From assembly GCA_949282255.1 (NCBI GenBank), contig CASDPA010000014.1, forward strand, positions 1 through 51,058: a DNA stretch of 51,058 nt. The letters run 5' to 3'. A program made the translations under genes and the position numbers. The stretch is from an uncultured Spirochaetales bacterium (GTDB lineage Bacteria; Spirochaetota; Spirochaetia; Sphaerochaetales; Sphaerochaetaceae). Under the pieces are notes generated by a model that saw nothing but the letters and a program-made list of their open reading frames with translations, was not told where the DNA came from and searched no databases. Shown here in pieces: positions 1 through 8,694 of the stretch (position 1 is the stretch's first letter; each line of letters opens with the position of its first letter).

Positions 1-22
1 AAAAAAAGCTGTCATGGACAGC
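1..22 (-). terminator. Rho-independent terminator of tRNA-Thr
   Basis: On the minus strand GCTGTC, loop CAT, GACAGC is followed at once by seven T residues (plus-strand A run at 1-7). It lies 8 bases past the 3' end of the tRNA gene and so ends a monocistronic tRNA transcript. Confidence 0.85.
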
Positions 23-30
23 CTTCCTAA

Positions 31-104
31 AGCCCCCTGTCGGATTCGAACCAACGACCCCGAGATTACAAATCACGTGCTCTGGCCAGCTGAGCTAAGG
101 AGGC
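31..104 (-). tRNA. tRNA-Thr (anticodon UGU)
   Basis: The minus strand folds into a full cloverleaf of 74 nt: acceptor stem GCCTCCT/AGGGGGC with one T-G pair, D arm GCTC/GAGC, anticodon stem CGTGA/TCACG with loop TTTGTAA (anticodon TGT), 5-base variable loop, and T arm GTTGG/CCGAC with loop TTCGAAT. Decodes ACA (and by wobble other ACN) threonine codons. The discriminator base is T and the next bases are TTA, so CCA is not encoded and must be added after transcription. A terminator follows and a promoter-like pair precedes it, so it appears to be transcribed alone. Confidence 0.95.
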
Positions 105-124
105 ATTTGAATGATTGCTAACAA

Positions 125-153
125 AAAATAGCAGTTATCCGAGACAATTTCAA
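125..153 (-). promoter_or_regulatory. probable sigma-70-type promoter of tRNA-Thr
   Basis: Minus strand: TTGAAA (148-153), 17-base spacer, TATTTT (125-130). The predicted start lies about 14 bases before the mature 5' end of the tRNA at 104, leaving a short leader for RNase P to remove. Based on consensus match only. Confidence 0.45.
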
Positions 154-220
154 GTAGAAAAACAAATTTTTTGATGGTTTGACCGTAAAAATATATTTTA
201 CCAGCATGTTATCACCGGCT

Positions 221-1360
221 TTACAATAGTTTTTTATCCGGAGAGGCCTTTACAAACAGCTTTGCAGAAAAAAACGCAGTAATGGGAGTTACTGAAATTA
301 TGCCGAAAGCTCCCGTTACCGCCTGGGCCAGTTCAGATGCAATCTGTTTTGATGTAAGTATGTTGGCAACCGGTGTGGATTGGGCCATATACACCATCAT
401 CACAGTAAGATAACTTCCCATATATGCAAGCAATAGTGTAGTCGTCTGAGTACCCACCCCGGCCCTGCCGATTTCCATACCTGAAGAAAACAATGTCCTA
501 AAAGAGGCATTTTCGGCATTTTCACCAACCTCCCATACAGCAGCAGAGACATCAATCGATAAATCTGTTATCGCCCCACCTGCAGCCAATGTCACTATGC
601 CGGAAAAAAGCGCAGTCAAATCCAGATTCATGAAGCCGCTGTATAAAAGAGACTCACTCATATCCAGAACCGAACCATGTATCATCAAAAACGAGGTTGA
701 GCTCAGTGCGATGATTATTGTTACTGTTATGGAGCATAATGAGCCTAAAAATGCAGCCAGTCCACGCCTATTCACCCCGGATACCATAAAGAGTGTCGAT
801 GCAGAAATCAGCATAGTCATGAAAGAACAGATAAGTATGGGATCATGCCCTTTCAAAATCGAAGGGATCAGCAGTTTCCAAATGCATAGGAAGGAAAAAA
901 CAAATGAAAAGATCATCCTTATTCCCCTTTTTCCAGCAAAAAGAACAAGGGCCAGGAAAAAAAAGGCCACAAGCACAATCTCCCTCGATATGCGGTAGTT
1001 GTCTATGGCATTGACGAAAACCGGTTCGTTTTCCTCATCCATTTCAACAAGCACCCATGCAATATCTCCAGCAGCAAAAACCTTATCCTGTACAAGGCTT
1101 CCAGAAAGCATGTTGATGCCTTTCAGCATCTTTCCTTCATGCTTTCCCGAAAGAATCTGGAGATCCACCCGCTGTTCTCCCTGCCTGAACAGTCCGGTAT
1201 CGATTATTGTTGAGTCATCTGTCGCAACAACCTTGGCAACAGCTCCCTCTGCATTGAAATAAATGCTTTTTTGAAAGCCGGTGGGAATAAGAAGAAGGAT
1301 CAGGGATAAAACAACAAATATGCAGATGAATGCACTTTCCTTGCTTAATTTACTATGCAT
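221..1360 (-). CDS. YibE/F family membrane protein
   Basis: 379-residue polytopic inner-membrane protein of the YibE/F family, whose biochemical role is not established (a transport role has been proposed for the family). An N-terminal TM helix (about 10-27) is followed by a soluble extracytoplasmic domain (about 30-125) and then seven or so hydrophobic segments from about 127 to 365; this layout, with an early soluble domain followed by a helix bundle, is the family pattern. The ATG at 1360 has an AGGA eight bases upstream. It lies just 12 bases past the T tract of the phoA terminator, so it is transcribed by read-through or by a promoter I cannot identify. No terminator is evident between its stop and the tRNA promoter. 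Confidence 0.8.
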   Translation of the reverse strand: MHSKLSKESAFICIFVVLSLILLLIPTGFQKSIYFNAEGAVAKVVATDDSTIIDTGLFRQGEQRVDLQILSGKHEGKMLKGINMLSGSLVQDKVFAAGDIAWVLVEMDEENEPVFVNAIDNYRISREIVLVAFFFLALVLFAGKRGIRMIFSFVFSFLCIWKLLIPSILKGHDPILICSFMTMLISASTLFMVSGVNRRGLAAFLGSLCSITVTIIIALSSTSFLMIHGSVLDMSESLLYSGFMNLDLTALFSGIVTLAAGGAITDLSIDVSAAVWEVGENAENASFRTLFSSGMEIGRAGVGTQTTTLLLAYMGSYLTVMMVYMAQSTPVANILTSKQIASELAQAVTGAFGIISVTPITAFFSAKLFVKASPDKKLL

Positions 1361-1371
1361 TGCAATATCCT

Positions 1372-1393
1372 AAAAAAGGGGCGCAAGCGCCCC
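1372..1393 (-). terminator. Rho-independent terminator after phoA
   Basis: Minus strand GGGGCG, loop CTTG, CGCCCC, then six T residues (1372-1377). The stem is all G-C and starts about 18 bases past the phoA stop. The T tract runs directly into the ribosome-binding region of the next gene on the same strand. Confidence 0.85.
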
Positions 1394-1411
1394 ATATGTG
1401 ATCAGGCCTTT

Positions 1412-2878
1412 TCATACGCCTGTCAAAGCCATGAGCTTCTTAGCGACCTCGGTGTTTTCATAAGACCCGCCAAAGAGTTCGGAACCGGCACCGTAGGCAT
1501 ATACAGGAACAGGAAGTCCGGTATGTGCATAACTTGTCCAGCCTATTCCAGCCTTATTATTGATGATATGGGTAAGTGTCACGGAAATCGGATTGTAGCC
1601 ACCGTAAAGAAGGCTCTCCTCATAACCATCCACATTGCCACTTGCAGCATCCTCATATGCCTTTTGAAGCTTTGCAAGCTCATACTCATTAAGAACCAAA
1701 GCTTCGGAGTATGCTTCCTCTAAATTTCTACCAAGACCGAAATCACTGCTGACCATGGCCATAAGGTCATCGAAGGTGAAGGAAGAATCCATCACCTCTG
1801 AAAGTTTTTCATCAAAGGCAACAAAGGAAAGCTTCTGCGCTGAAAGTATATCGTATGCGGTATTGTATCCGGTTGCGGCATAGCCTATGGTCATGCCTCC
1901 GGTTTCATGGTCACCGGTAACGATTATCAAAGTCTCCTCTGGATGTTCAAATGCAAACTCAAGAGCGACTTCCACCGCCTCATCAAGAGCAAGGGTGTCG
2001 TATATGTTGGCAACAGCATCGTTTGCGTGTCCGGCCCAGTCTATCTTTCCGGATTCGATCATGAAGAAGAAACCTTTTTCGTTATAAAGCACATCTATCC
2101 CCTTTTTGACAAAATCCTTGAGCGTGAGTTCATCAGTTTTTGCATCGATTGCATATTTCATCGCACCGTCATCCTGGAGCACGGGACTTTGTGCATACAC
2201 CTTTCCGCTATCCGGTCCGAGCGAAAGGATCTCATCCCTGTCTGATGTGACAATATAGCCTGCTTTTTCCAGCAAAGAATAAATTGATTCACCGCCATCT
2301 TCTGCCTTATTTATCGATCCGCCGCCGAAATAGTCGAATCCACTTTCAACCAGCTGCAGACCGATATCATAGTAATTGTTCCTGTTCGCAACATGGGCAT
2401 AATAGGCTGCAGGAGTCGCATGGTTGAGAGTCACCGTCGAAACTATTCCTATCTTGAAATCCTTTTCGGCCTTCAATTTCTCGGCTATGGTCACACCTTT
2501 GGTAGTTTTATCAATACCCATTCCGATAACACCGCTATGGGTCTTGAATCCGGAAGAAAGGCTTGTGGCAGTCGAAGCCGAATCCGGGCAGAATGAGGTC
2601 GCATCCTGTGTGTACTGTAGCCCAACAACAGGAAAACGGGTAAATGCAAGCTTATCCAATTCGACCATCCCGCTTTCGTTGCATCCGCCGATGATCTGTG
2701 CTGAATTGATCTGCGGAGTGCTCATCCCATCGCCGATGAACATGAATATGTATTTAGGCTGAGCATCCGAAACATAAGCATTTACAGCCGTCCGGGTTTC
2801 TCCCGTACCCTGCGCATAAGCACAGAATACCGCAACAGAGAAAACAATCATAAAAAACAATCTTTTGAGTGTTTTCAT
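1412..2878 (-). CDS. phoA: alkaline phosphatase, exported
   Basis: 488-residue alkaline phosphatase that releases phosphate from phosphomonoesters in the periplasm, using two Zn and one Mg ion. A signal peptide is evident (KTLKR followed by a hydrophobic core, cleavage likely after AYA at about 22). The metal site IGDG lies at 48-51, and the nucleophile motif D99-S100-A-S-T-A-T matches the DSA site of the E. coli enzyme, making S100 the catalytic serine. HATPAA (from H153), ESGKIDWAGHAND, GDHETGG and a late SYAHTG carry the remaining metal ligands. Length is normal for the family. AGGG lies close before the ATG at 2878. A strong terminator follows. The 250-base upstream gap holds a folded element (2996-3032) and an inverted repeat; no clear Pho box was seen. 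Confidence 0.93.
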   Translation of the reverse strand: MKTLKRLFFMIVFSVAVFCAYAQGTGETRTAVNAYVSDAQPKYIFMFIGDGMSTPQINSAQIIGGCNESGMVELDKLAFTRFPVVGLQYTQDATSFCPDSASTATSLSSGFKTHSGVIGMGIDKTTKGVTIAEKLKAEKDFKIGIVSTVTLNHATPAAYYAHVANRNNYYDIGLQLVESGFDYFGGGSINKAEDGGESIYSLLEKAGYIVTSDRDEILSLGPDSGKVYAQSPVLQDDGAMKYAIDAKTDELTLKDFVKKGIDVLYNEKGFFFMIESGKIDWAGHANDAVANIYDTLALDEAVEVALEFAFEHPEETLIIVTGDHETGGMTIGYAATGYNTAYDILSAQKLSFVAFDEKLSEVMDSSFTFDDLMAMVSSDFGLGRNLEEAYSEALVLNEYELAKLQKAYEDAASGNVDGYEESLLYGGYNPISVTLTHIINNKAGIGWTSYAHTGLPVPVYAYGAGSELFGGSYENTEVAKKLMALTGV

Positions 2879-2995
2879 TTTCCCTACAAAACAATCTTTT
2901 TCTTATGCCTTGATTGTAGGAAAATGAAAAAATGATTTCTTCAAAAGCGTGAAAAACTATTGTTAACTAATGGTGAACTGCAATTTTGGGCTTTA

Positions 2996-3032
2996 CTGGC
3001 AACTCTCCCGCCTGAAGACGGGAGTATTCCAG
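2996..3032 (-). other. stem-internal loop-stem element upstream of phoA
   Basis: Minus strand: CTGG, four-base bulge, CTCCCG, eight-base loop, CGGGAG, five-base bulge, CCAG. Both arms match perfectly and enclose each other. It lies 118 bases before the phoA start in the leader/promoter region. There is no T run, so it is not a terminator. It could be a leader RNA element or a protein site; I could not match it to a riboswitch class. Confidence 0.4.
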
Positions 3033-3063
3033 ACGCAAATTCAATTCTTTATATATTTTATTT

Positions 3064-3084
3064 TACCAAATAAATGCCTTGGTA
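3064..3084. repeat. inverted repeat TACCAA/TTGGTA
   Basis: Perfect 6-base arms (3064-3069 and 3079-3084) separated by 9 bases, between gntP and phoA. A possible operator for an unknown regulator; short arms make chance occurrence possible. Confidence 0.25.
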
Positions 3085-3089
3085 TCCAC

Positions 3090-3118
3090 AGATGACTCCT
3101 GCTGAGCAGGAATCATCT
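3090..3118. repeat. 12-bp hairpin after the GntP permease gene
   Basis: AGATGA and TCATCT arms plus TCCTGC/GCAGGA with one C-A mismatch and a TGA loop. It begins 11 bases past the permease stop on the minus strand. No T run follows on either strand, so it would act as an mRNA 3' stabiliser or a weak or Rho-assisted terminator. Confidence 0.4.
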
Positions 3119-3129
3119 ATACAATAGGA

Positions 3130-4503
3130 TTACAGAAGTATAAGGGAGAGGATGAATGTGAATATGATGCCCACAACACCCATTATGCCTGTCATTGCAG
3201 ACTGTGTCCTATATCCGTCTTCCATATCGATTTCACCGAATTTGGTGACAACCCAGAAATAGGAATCGTTGGCATGGGAGACTGTCATCGCACCTGCGGC
3301 GATCGCCATTACGGTCAATACGCCGGCAAGCGGGGTGTTGAGCCCAAGCAGATTCATCATGGATCCTCCATCCGCAATCGATCCCATTATTCCAGCAGTA
3401 GTCGTAAGAGCGACAGTTGAAGATCCCTGTGCTGTTTTGAGTATGGCGGACACCAGGAACGGGAAGAAGATGCCGACCTTTGCAAGTACAGCTGCATGCT
3501 GCTGCATATACCCCACAAATCCGGCTTCGGAGATCACCTTCCCCAGAACACCACCTGCGGCTGTCACGAAAAGGATCGGTCCGACTGTCCTGAGCGTATC
3601 GTCAACGAGCTTATAGAAGTCACCCATACCCTTTCTCATGGCAAGCAGGATAACGCCGAAAATGACACCAATCGTAAGAGCTATCACGGGAGTGCCAATG
3701 AAGGCAAGGAATGTTGCCATGGCTCCTGTCCATCCGGCCATGGAGGAAATGGAACCCAAGGCCATCGCTATTATCGGGAGCAAAATCGGGGCAAGAGCCC
3801 AGAATCCGCTGGGAAGATCACCGAAAGACTTCAAAAGCTTCTCATACTCATCAGAAGATGAAGAAGCCTCATCCTCAACAGTCTTGACCTTCTTTCCAAT
3901 GTATGAGGCATAGAAATAGGCAGCAATCAGACATGGTATGGAAACAAGAGCGCCGATGCCCATCACGAGAAGAAGATGTTCGCCTACTCCGATTGTGTTT
4001 GCTGCAGCAATCGGTCCTGGTGTGGGAGGAATGAAAACGTGGGAAGTATAAAGACCAGCGGAAAGCGCAACTGTGAGGGTTACGGATGAGAAACCGGTCT
4101 TCTTCTGAAGCGCCCTTCTTATAGGATCGAGGATTACAAATCCAGAATCGCAGAATACAGGGATGGATACGACCCAGCCCATGAGTTCAACCGCGATATC
4201 CGGATGCTTCCTTCCAACCAGACGGACAACCATTTCAGCAAGCTTCAGAGCACCGCCTGTCTTTTCCAGGATTGTTCCAACCAATGCACCAAGAATGATG
4301 ACGATGCCGATTGAGCTGAAGGTTCCTGAGAATCCCGCACCGACCATCGTCGGTATCGTAGTAAGCGGAATGCCGACGACAATTGCAAGGATCAGGGAAA
4401 TGCCCATCAGTGCAATAAACGGATGAAGATGATATTTGCTGATAGCAACAATCATCACAACGATTGCAATTACAAAAGCTATAATCAAACCAATACCGGA
4501 CAT
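3130..4503 (-). CDS. GntP family gluconate/organic-acid permease
   Basis: 457-residue secondary transporter of the GntP family (gluconate:H+ symporter and relatives in the inner membrane). It has about 12 hydrophobic helices, the PTPGPIAAA segment near residue 165 and the late SHANDSYFWVV motif typical of gluconate/idonate permeases. The start is set at the ATG of MSGIGLI because AGGAGG stands seven bases before it; an in-frame upstream extension of 20 residues has no ribosome site. The substrate cannot be read from sequence: no kinase or dehydratase gene is next to it. It is monocistronic by appearance, with the preceding gene closed by a terminator at 4591-4620. Confidence 0.88.
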   Translation of the reverse strand: MSGIGLIIAFVIAIVVMIVAISKYHLHPFIALMGISLILAIVVGIPLTTIPTMVGAGFSGTFSSIGIVIILGALVGTILEKTGGALKLAEMVVRLVGRKHPDIAVELMGWVVSIPVFCDSGFVILDPIRRALQKKTGFSSVTLTVALSAGLYTSHVFIPPTPGPIAAANTIGVGEHLLLVMGIGALVSIPCLIAAYFYASYIGKKVKTVEDEASSSSDEYEKLLKSFGDLPSGFWALAPILLPIIAMALGSISSMAGWTGAMATFLAFIGTPVIALTIGVIFGVILLAMRKGMGDFYKLVDDTLRTVGPILFVTAAGGVLGKVISEAGFVGYMQQHAAVLAKVGIFFPFLVSAILKTAQGSSTVALTTTAGIMGSIADGGSMMNLLGLNTPLAGVLTVMAIAAGAMTVSHANDSYFWVVTKFGEIDMEDGYRTQSAMTGIMGVVGIIFTFILSLILL

Positions 4504-4590
4504 AGCTTCCTCCTTTTGTTCTATTTTAGATACGTAGAAAACTAAAAACAACAAAAAAAACATTTAATGGAAAAAAATTTCCGGTAAAAG

Positions 4591-4620
4591 AAAAAACCCT
4601 TCCGGAGGTCCCGGAAGGGT
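4591..4620 (-). terminator. Rho-independent terminator
   Basis: Minus strand ACCCTTCCGG, 5-base loop, CCGGAAGGGT, then TTTTTC. A perfect 10-bp stem 23 bases past the stop of the exported InlB-repeat protein. Confidence 0.9.
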
Positions 4621-4643
4621 AAAAGTCAAAAGAAGTCTGGATA

Positions 4644-5816
4644 TTATTTGGCTTTGAGGGTGAAAGTGCTGGTCCAAACATCACCGTCCGAATCGGTCAT
4701 TGTGACAGAGAACGGGAGATCTTCCCCGGAAACCGCATCTGAAACCACGATTTTTGCCCCTTTCACGACTGCAGAGCCATTGGGATTCAATCTTGAAACA
4801 TAATAGGAATCATCTATTATGCTGACCTTGTCCGAAGAGGATGAGATCTCGATTTTTATGCCGGAAATGCTTTCATTGGCGGTATTGCTGATCGTAAAAC
4901 CAAGCGGAACCTGGACATTGGAAGGAATGGAAGCATAGGGAGCTGTCGTCGGATCTGAAACCTCAAGAGCCTTATACAGCGCTTCAAAGGAAGCTCCATT
5001 TCCACGAACAGTATATGTCTCTTCTTCAGATCCAAGATATTCACCTGTACTTGGATCATACCATCCGGCGAAAATCGCAGAGCCATTCTGCTTTTCCACA
5101 GCAGGAACAGATACGCTATCACCATCCTTAACATCCGATGTGGACACATCCACTCCGGAAAGGCTGTCCTTGAACGAAACGGCGTTTTCCCAAACGGCAA
5201 AAAGCGTCATATCCGTAAGAGGCATTGAAATTTCCTGTCCTGGAAGATAATCCACCTGCTCCGGTACAAGCCCCCAGCCTATCAGCCGGCCAAGGCGGTT
5301 TGTATTGAAATTCAAATCCTCCCGGCTTGGAAGAACCACAGTCTGTCCAGGCTTGAGGGAAATGGAATTGGAATAATTGAAGCTGTATCCCTCAGAAGCA
5401 GATGAGTAACTCAATTTCAATACAGGTCTGTAATACCGGCTGTTGTCATAAAGCCAAGATGCATCAGCAATGGCCTTGCTTGAATCCTCATCCAATATTG
5501 AGCAAAGAAGCGAATCCGTCTGCTCTTTAGTTATCGAATACCCGCTCAAAGTCCTCAAATCCGTTACCGCTTCACGGTAAAGCTCCCAATTATTTTTCCT
5601 ATATGCTTTCTCAACCGATTTCTTCGCCGTATCGGTTTCCTTTCCTATCCTCTGCTGAAGATCGGAATAAGAATCGATCGCTTCAGCAACCGCACCTTCT
5701 GAAGCATAGGAAGAAAACTTCTGATATAATTCCGATGCATCCGATGCTGCAAAAACCATCATCGTCGAGAGAAGAAGCACAATCGGAAAAACGAATATTT
5801 TTTTGTTGTCTGACAT
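4644..5816 (-). CDS. exported protein with InlB-type beta repeats
   Basis: 390-residue secreted or periplasmic protein. The start at 5816 is fixed by AGGAG upstream of the ATG and by a signal peptide immediately after it (DNKK, hydrophobic core to about 18, AxA-like end before SDASELYQ). Residues about 25-120 are charged and helical. Residues about 150-205 look like a Listeria-Bacteroides (InlB B) repeat, with the GQTV...LIGW...FAVWE pattern, and about 215-275 a second, weaker copy (FAGWYDPSTG). The C-terminal 100 residues are beta-rich, like a CARDB/Ig-like domain. Such proteins sit outside the cytoplasmic membrane; the partner and role are unknown. It has its own terminator and so forms a single-gene unit. 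Confidence 0.7.
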   Translation of the reverse strand: MSDNKKIFVFPIVLLLSTMMVFAASDASELYQKFSSYASEGAVAEAIDSYSDLQQRIGKETDTAKKSVEKAYRKNNWELYREAVTDLRTLSGYSITKEQTDSLLCSILDEDSSKAIADASWLYDNSRYYRPVLKLSYSSASEGYSFNYSNSISLKPGQTVVLPSREDLNFNTNRLGRLIGWGLVPEQVDYLPGQEISMPLTDMTLFAVWENAVSFKDSLSGVDVSTSDVKDGDSVSVPAVEKQNGSAIFAGWYDPSTGEYLGSEEETYTVRGNGASFEALYKALEVSDPTTAPYASIPSNVQVPLGFTISNTANESISGIKIEISSSSDKVSIIDDSYYVSRLNPNGSAVVKGAKIVVSDAVSGEDLPFSVTMTDSDGDVWTSTFTLKAK

Positions 5817-5886
5817 ACCTCGTATCTCCTTACACACAAGAATATGCCTGATAATATTGGATAAATAATGAAAGAAATTTGTTTTT

Positions 5887-7224
5887 TTAATGAACATGCC
5901 CTTTTTTAGAAGGGAAAAACAAGAAAAACGCAGCAGCAAGATCTGCCAGGGCCCATCCGATGGGTATGCTCATCCAGATTCCAATCTCCCCCAAGAAGGA
6001 AAGCCTTGAAAGCTGATAAGCAAGAACCACCCTGGTTCCAAGGCTGATTATTGTCAAAATCAGGGAGATATGAGGTTTTCCCGAGGCCCTGAAGTAACCA
6101 TAAAAAAGAAACAGATACCCGATGAGGATATAAAACGATCCCTCGATCAGAAGATAGCGGCATCCGATATAGATTATCCTTATAGATGGGGAAGAAACGA
6201 ACAGCCCCATCAGGAATCTGGACATGGCTACGGTAAAAATGGAGAGAACTGCGCCAAAAGCCGTAACCGCAATAAAAGAAATCCTTATCCCTTTTTTCAC
6301 CCTGTCCGGTTTTCCGGCTCCCCTGTTCTGACTTATGAATACAGAAAGGCCGTTTCCATAATCCTGCATCGGAAGATATGCAATCCCGTCGATCTTCACA
6401 GCAGCCGAAAATGCGGCCATCACATCGGACCCAAAGCTGTTCACAAGCCCCTGTACCATGAGGATGCCGAAATTCATAACCGATTGCTGTGCGGCAGTAA
6501 ATAATGAAAGCCCCATCAGTTCTTTCAGAACATCCTTTTCAAAGGACACGTTTTTTAACCTGATCTTCAAAACAGGATAACTGCGGGAGCATAATAGCAA
6601 CGCCACAGCAGAAAAATATTGGCTTATGACTGTAGCCCAGGCCGCGCCTGAAACCCCAAGGGAAAGACGGAGAATGAAAAAAAGGTCCAAGCCGATATTG
6701 AGAAGGCAGGATAAGGCCATGAAAAAAAGAGGTGAGACAGAGTTTCCAATGCTTCTCAAAGCCGAAGCATGGTAATTGTAGAGAAAAACCGCAGGAAGAC
6801 CTAAAAAAATGATGCCAAGATAATCCTTCATCGCAGGTTGTACATTCAATGGAACATTCAAGGAGGCCAAAATCCAATCCAAAAGAAGAAAGACAATGAC
6901 CATTATCAGTATGGTTATCGTCATGATGAGGAAAAAAGAGGTTGCAAGGCATTTTTCCAGACGCCGCAAATGTCCTGCTCCGTAATTATAAGAAAAAGAT
7001 GCCGCCGATCCCAGAGAAAGACCGATCATGATGCTTGTCAAAAACGTCATGAGACTGTAGGAGGAGCCGACAGCGGCCAAGGCCTCAGCACCGATGAAAT
7101 TTCCGACAATCATGCTATCGGCAAGATTATAAAAGGTCTGCAGAAGATTGGCCAACATCAAGGGAAGAGAAAAAAGCAAAAGGGATTTGGTTATTCCAGA
7201 GCTTGTCAGATCAACGTTTTTCAT
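5887..7224 (-). CDS. MATE family multidrug/Na+ antiporter
   Basis: 445-residue inner-membrane MATE transporter with 12 predicted helices in two similar halves; the family exports cationic drugs or metabolites against H+ or Na+. The N-terminus LFSLPLMLANLLQTFYNLADSM and the mid-protein QSVMNFGILMVQGLVNSFG region are typical of the DinF/NorM-like branch. Start choice is uncertain: ATG at 7224 gives the usual family N-terminus, but ATG at 7263 and TTG at 7293 are also open, and none has a Shine-Dalgarno site. It is transcribed away from a second MATE gene starting at 7311, so the two share a short promoter region and may form a heteromeric or duplicated pair. Confidence 0.85.
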   Translation of the reverse strand: MKNVDLTSSGITKSLLLFSLPLMLANLLQTFYNLADSMIVGNFIGAEALAAVGSSYSLMTFLTSIMIGLSLGSAASFSYNYGAGHLRRLEKCLATSFFLIMTITILIMVIVFLLLDWILASLNVPLNVQPAMKDYLGIIFLGLPAVFLYNYHASALRSIGNSVSPLFFMALSCLLNIGLDLFFILRLSLGVSGAAWATVISQYFSAVALLLCSRSYPVLKIRLKNVSFEKDVLKELMGLSLFTAAQQSVMNFGILMVQGLVNSFGSDVMAAFSAAVKIDGIAYLPMQDYGNGLSVFISQNRGAGKPDRVKKGIRISFIAVTAFGAVLSIFTVAMSRFLMGLFVSSPSIRIIYIGCRYLLIEGSFYILIGYLFLFYGYFRASGKPHISLILTIISLGTRVVLAYQLSRLSFLGEIGIWMSIPIGWALADLAAAFFLFFPSKKGHVH

Positions 7225-7271
7225 CGCAAAAAGCTTATTAAAAAGATAGCTGTAATGCAACATGATGGATA

Positions 7272-7300
7272 TTAACAATTTGTCTTTGAACAATTATAAT
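7272..7300 (+). promoter_or_regulatory. promoter of the second MATE gene
   Basis: TTAACA (7272-7277), exactly 17 bases, TATAAT (7295-7300). The predicted start lies at about 7307, only about four bases before the ATG at 7311, so the mRNA would have almost no leader. Confidence 0.6.
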
Positions 7301-7310
7301 TTCCACGGCT

Positions 7311-8694
7311 ATGGAAAGAAAAAACAGATATGACCTCGGAGGCGGCGATATCCTCAAGCTGAGTTTCATCTTGGCCTTCCCTACTGCACTGGCACAGGCG
7401 GTGATGGTTCTCTATGCCATAATAGACAGAATGTATATAGGGCATATAGATAAGGTCGGAGACATGGCGCTTGCAGGAGTCGGCGTCGCCGCTCCCGTAA
7501 CAACCCTTCTTTCGTCATTTGCCGTACTTATCGGCCTGGGGGCGGCACCTGTAATGGCGATGAGAGCCGGGCATGGAGAAAAAAAGGTTGCAGAAAACGT
7601 TGTGTCGAACGCGTTGATCCTTCTTCTGGGAATATCCATGATCCTTACTCCAATTGCTTATTTTTCAAGAGAAAGGATGCTTATGGCCTTCGGAGCAAGC
7701 AGGAATACGATCACCTACGCCTCCTCCTATCTGGGAATATATGTGCTTGGAACCCCTTTTGCAATACTTTCCACAGGATTGAATTACTTTCTGATCAACC
7801 AGGGGCAAAGCAGGAATGCCATGCTTTCTGTCTTTTCAGGCGCAATATGCAACATCGCCTTGGATCCACTTTTCATCTTCGTATTCGATATGGGGGGTGG
7901 AAGGGGCTGCGGTGGCCACAGTCATAAGCCAGGGGCTGCAAACCCTGCTGACCATTGTTTTCCTCCGCATTAAGACCTGCATGATCCGCCTGAAGCTAAG
8001 AAAGCCGGAAAACATGCTGAAAACATCCTTTGCCACAATCAGATTCGGCCTTTCCCCATTCATAATAATCGCAACAGACAGCATTTTGATGGTGTTGCTG
8101 AACACCGTGCTGCAGAAATACGGAAGCGATGGGAGCGGGGACATGCTCATAACAGCAGGAACAATAATACAATCGTTCCATCTCCTGGTGATGAATCCTT
8201 TGGGAGGAATCACCGGAGGCTGCCAGGGACTGATAAGCTACAACTATGGGGCAGGAAACACAAAGCGTGTCAAGAAAGCGATAATGTGTACACAGCTCTG
8301 GGCTACGCTTTATACGGTGGTGATGTTCATCCTTACCTTCACAGCGACAAAGCATTTCGTAAGGCTATTTACTCCCGACGAAGAGATTGCACTGTTTACC
8401 GTAGGATATCTGAGAATTTTCGAGATGATGATAATCCCACTCTCTTTCCAATACCAGAACGTGGATTCGCTCACCGCATTAGGGCAGATAAGATTTTCGC
8501 TGCCGATGTCACTCTTCAGAAAAGGGATGTTTCTTGCATCCCTTCTGGTCCTTCCCGCACTATTCGGGGCCGGAGCGGCTTTCTTTGCAGAACCGATATG
8601 CGACCTTGTGGCGGCGATCGTCTCCACCACCCTTCTTTGGACGAATATCGACAAGATACTCAGAAAAAGGGAGCAAGAAGGGTTAAAGGTCTAA
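7311..8694 (+). pseudogene. MATE family transporter, frameshifted
   Basis: Two overlapping frames together encode one MATE transporter of about 460 residues. Frame 1 (7311-7973) gives MERKNRYDLGG through DPLFIFVFDM and then turns into an unrelated tail; frame 2 continues the family sequence as GVEGAAVATVISQG to 8694. The switch falls on a run of six G at 7892-7897: with five G the reading is continuous (DMGVEGAAV). The second half retains the LGGITGGCQGLISYNYGAG signature. The lesion is therefore one extra G, either a true mutation, a phase-variable tract or an assembly error; six bases is short for slipped-strand switching. Its 3' end overlaps convergent aroH by 12 bases. Confidence 0.8.

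Noticed and set aside
3090-3118. Hairpin after the GntP gene as a Rho-independent terminator
   Set aside because: The stem is good but neither strand has a T run after it; kept only as a repeat/hairpin.
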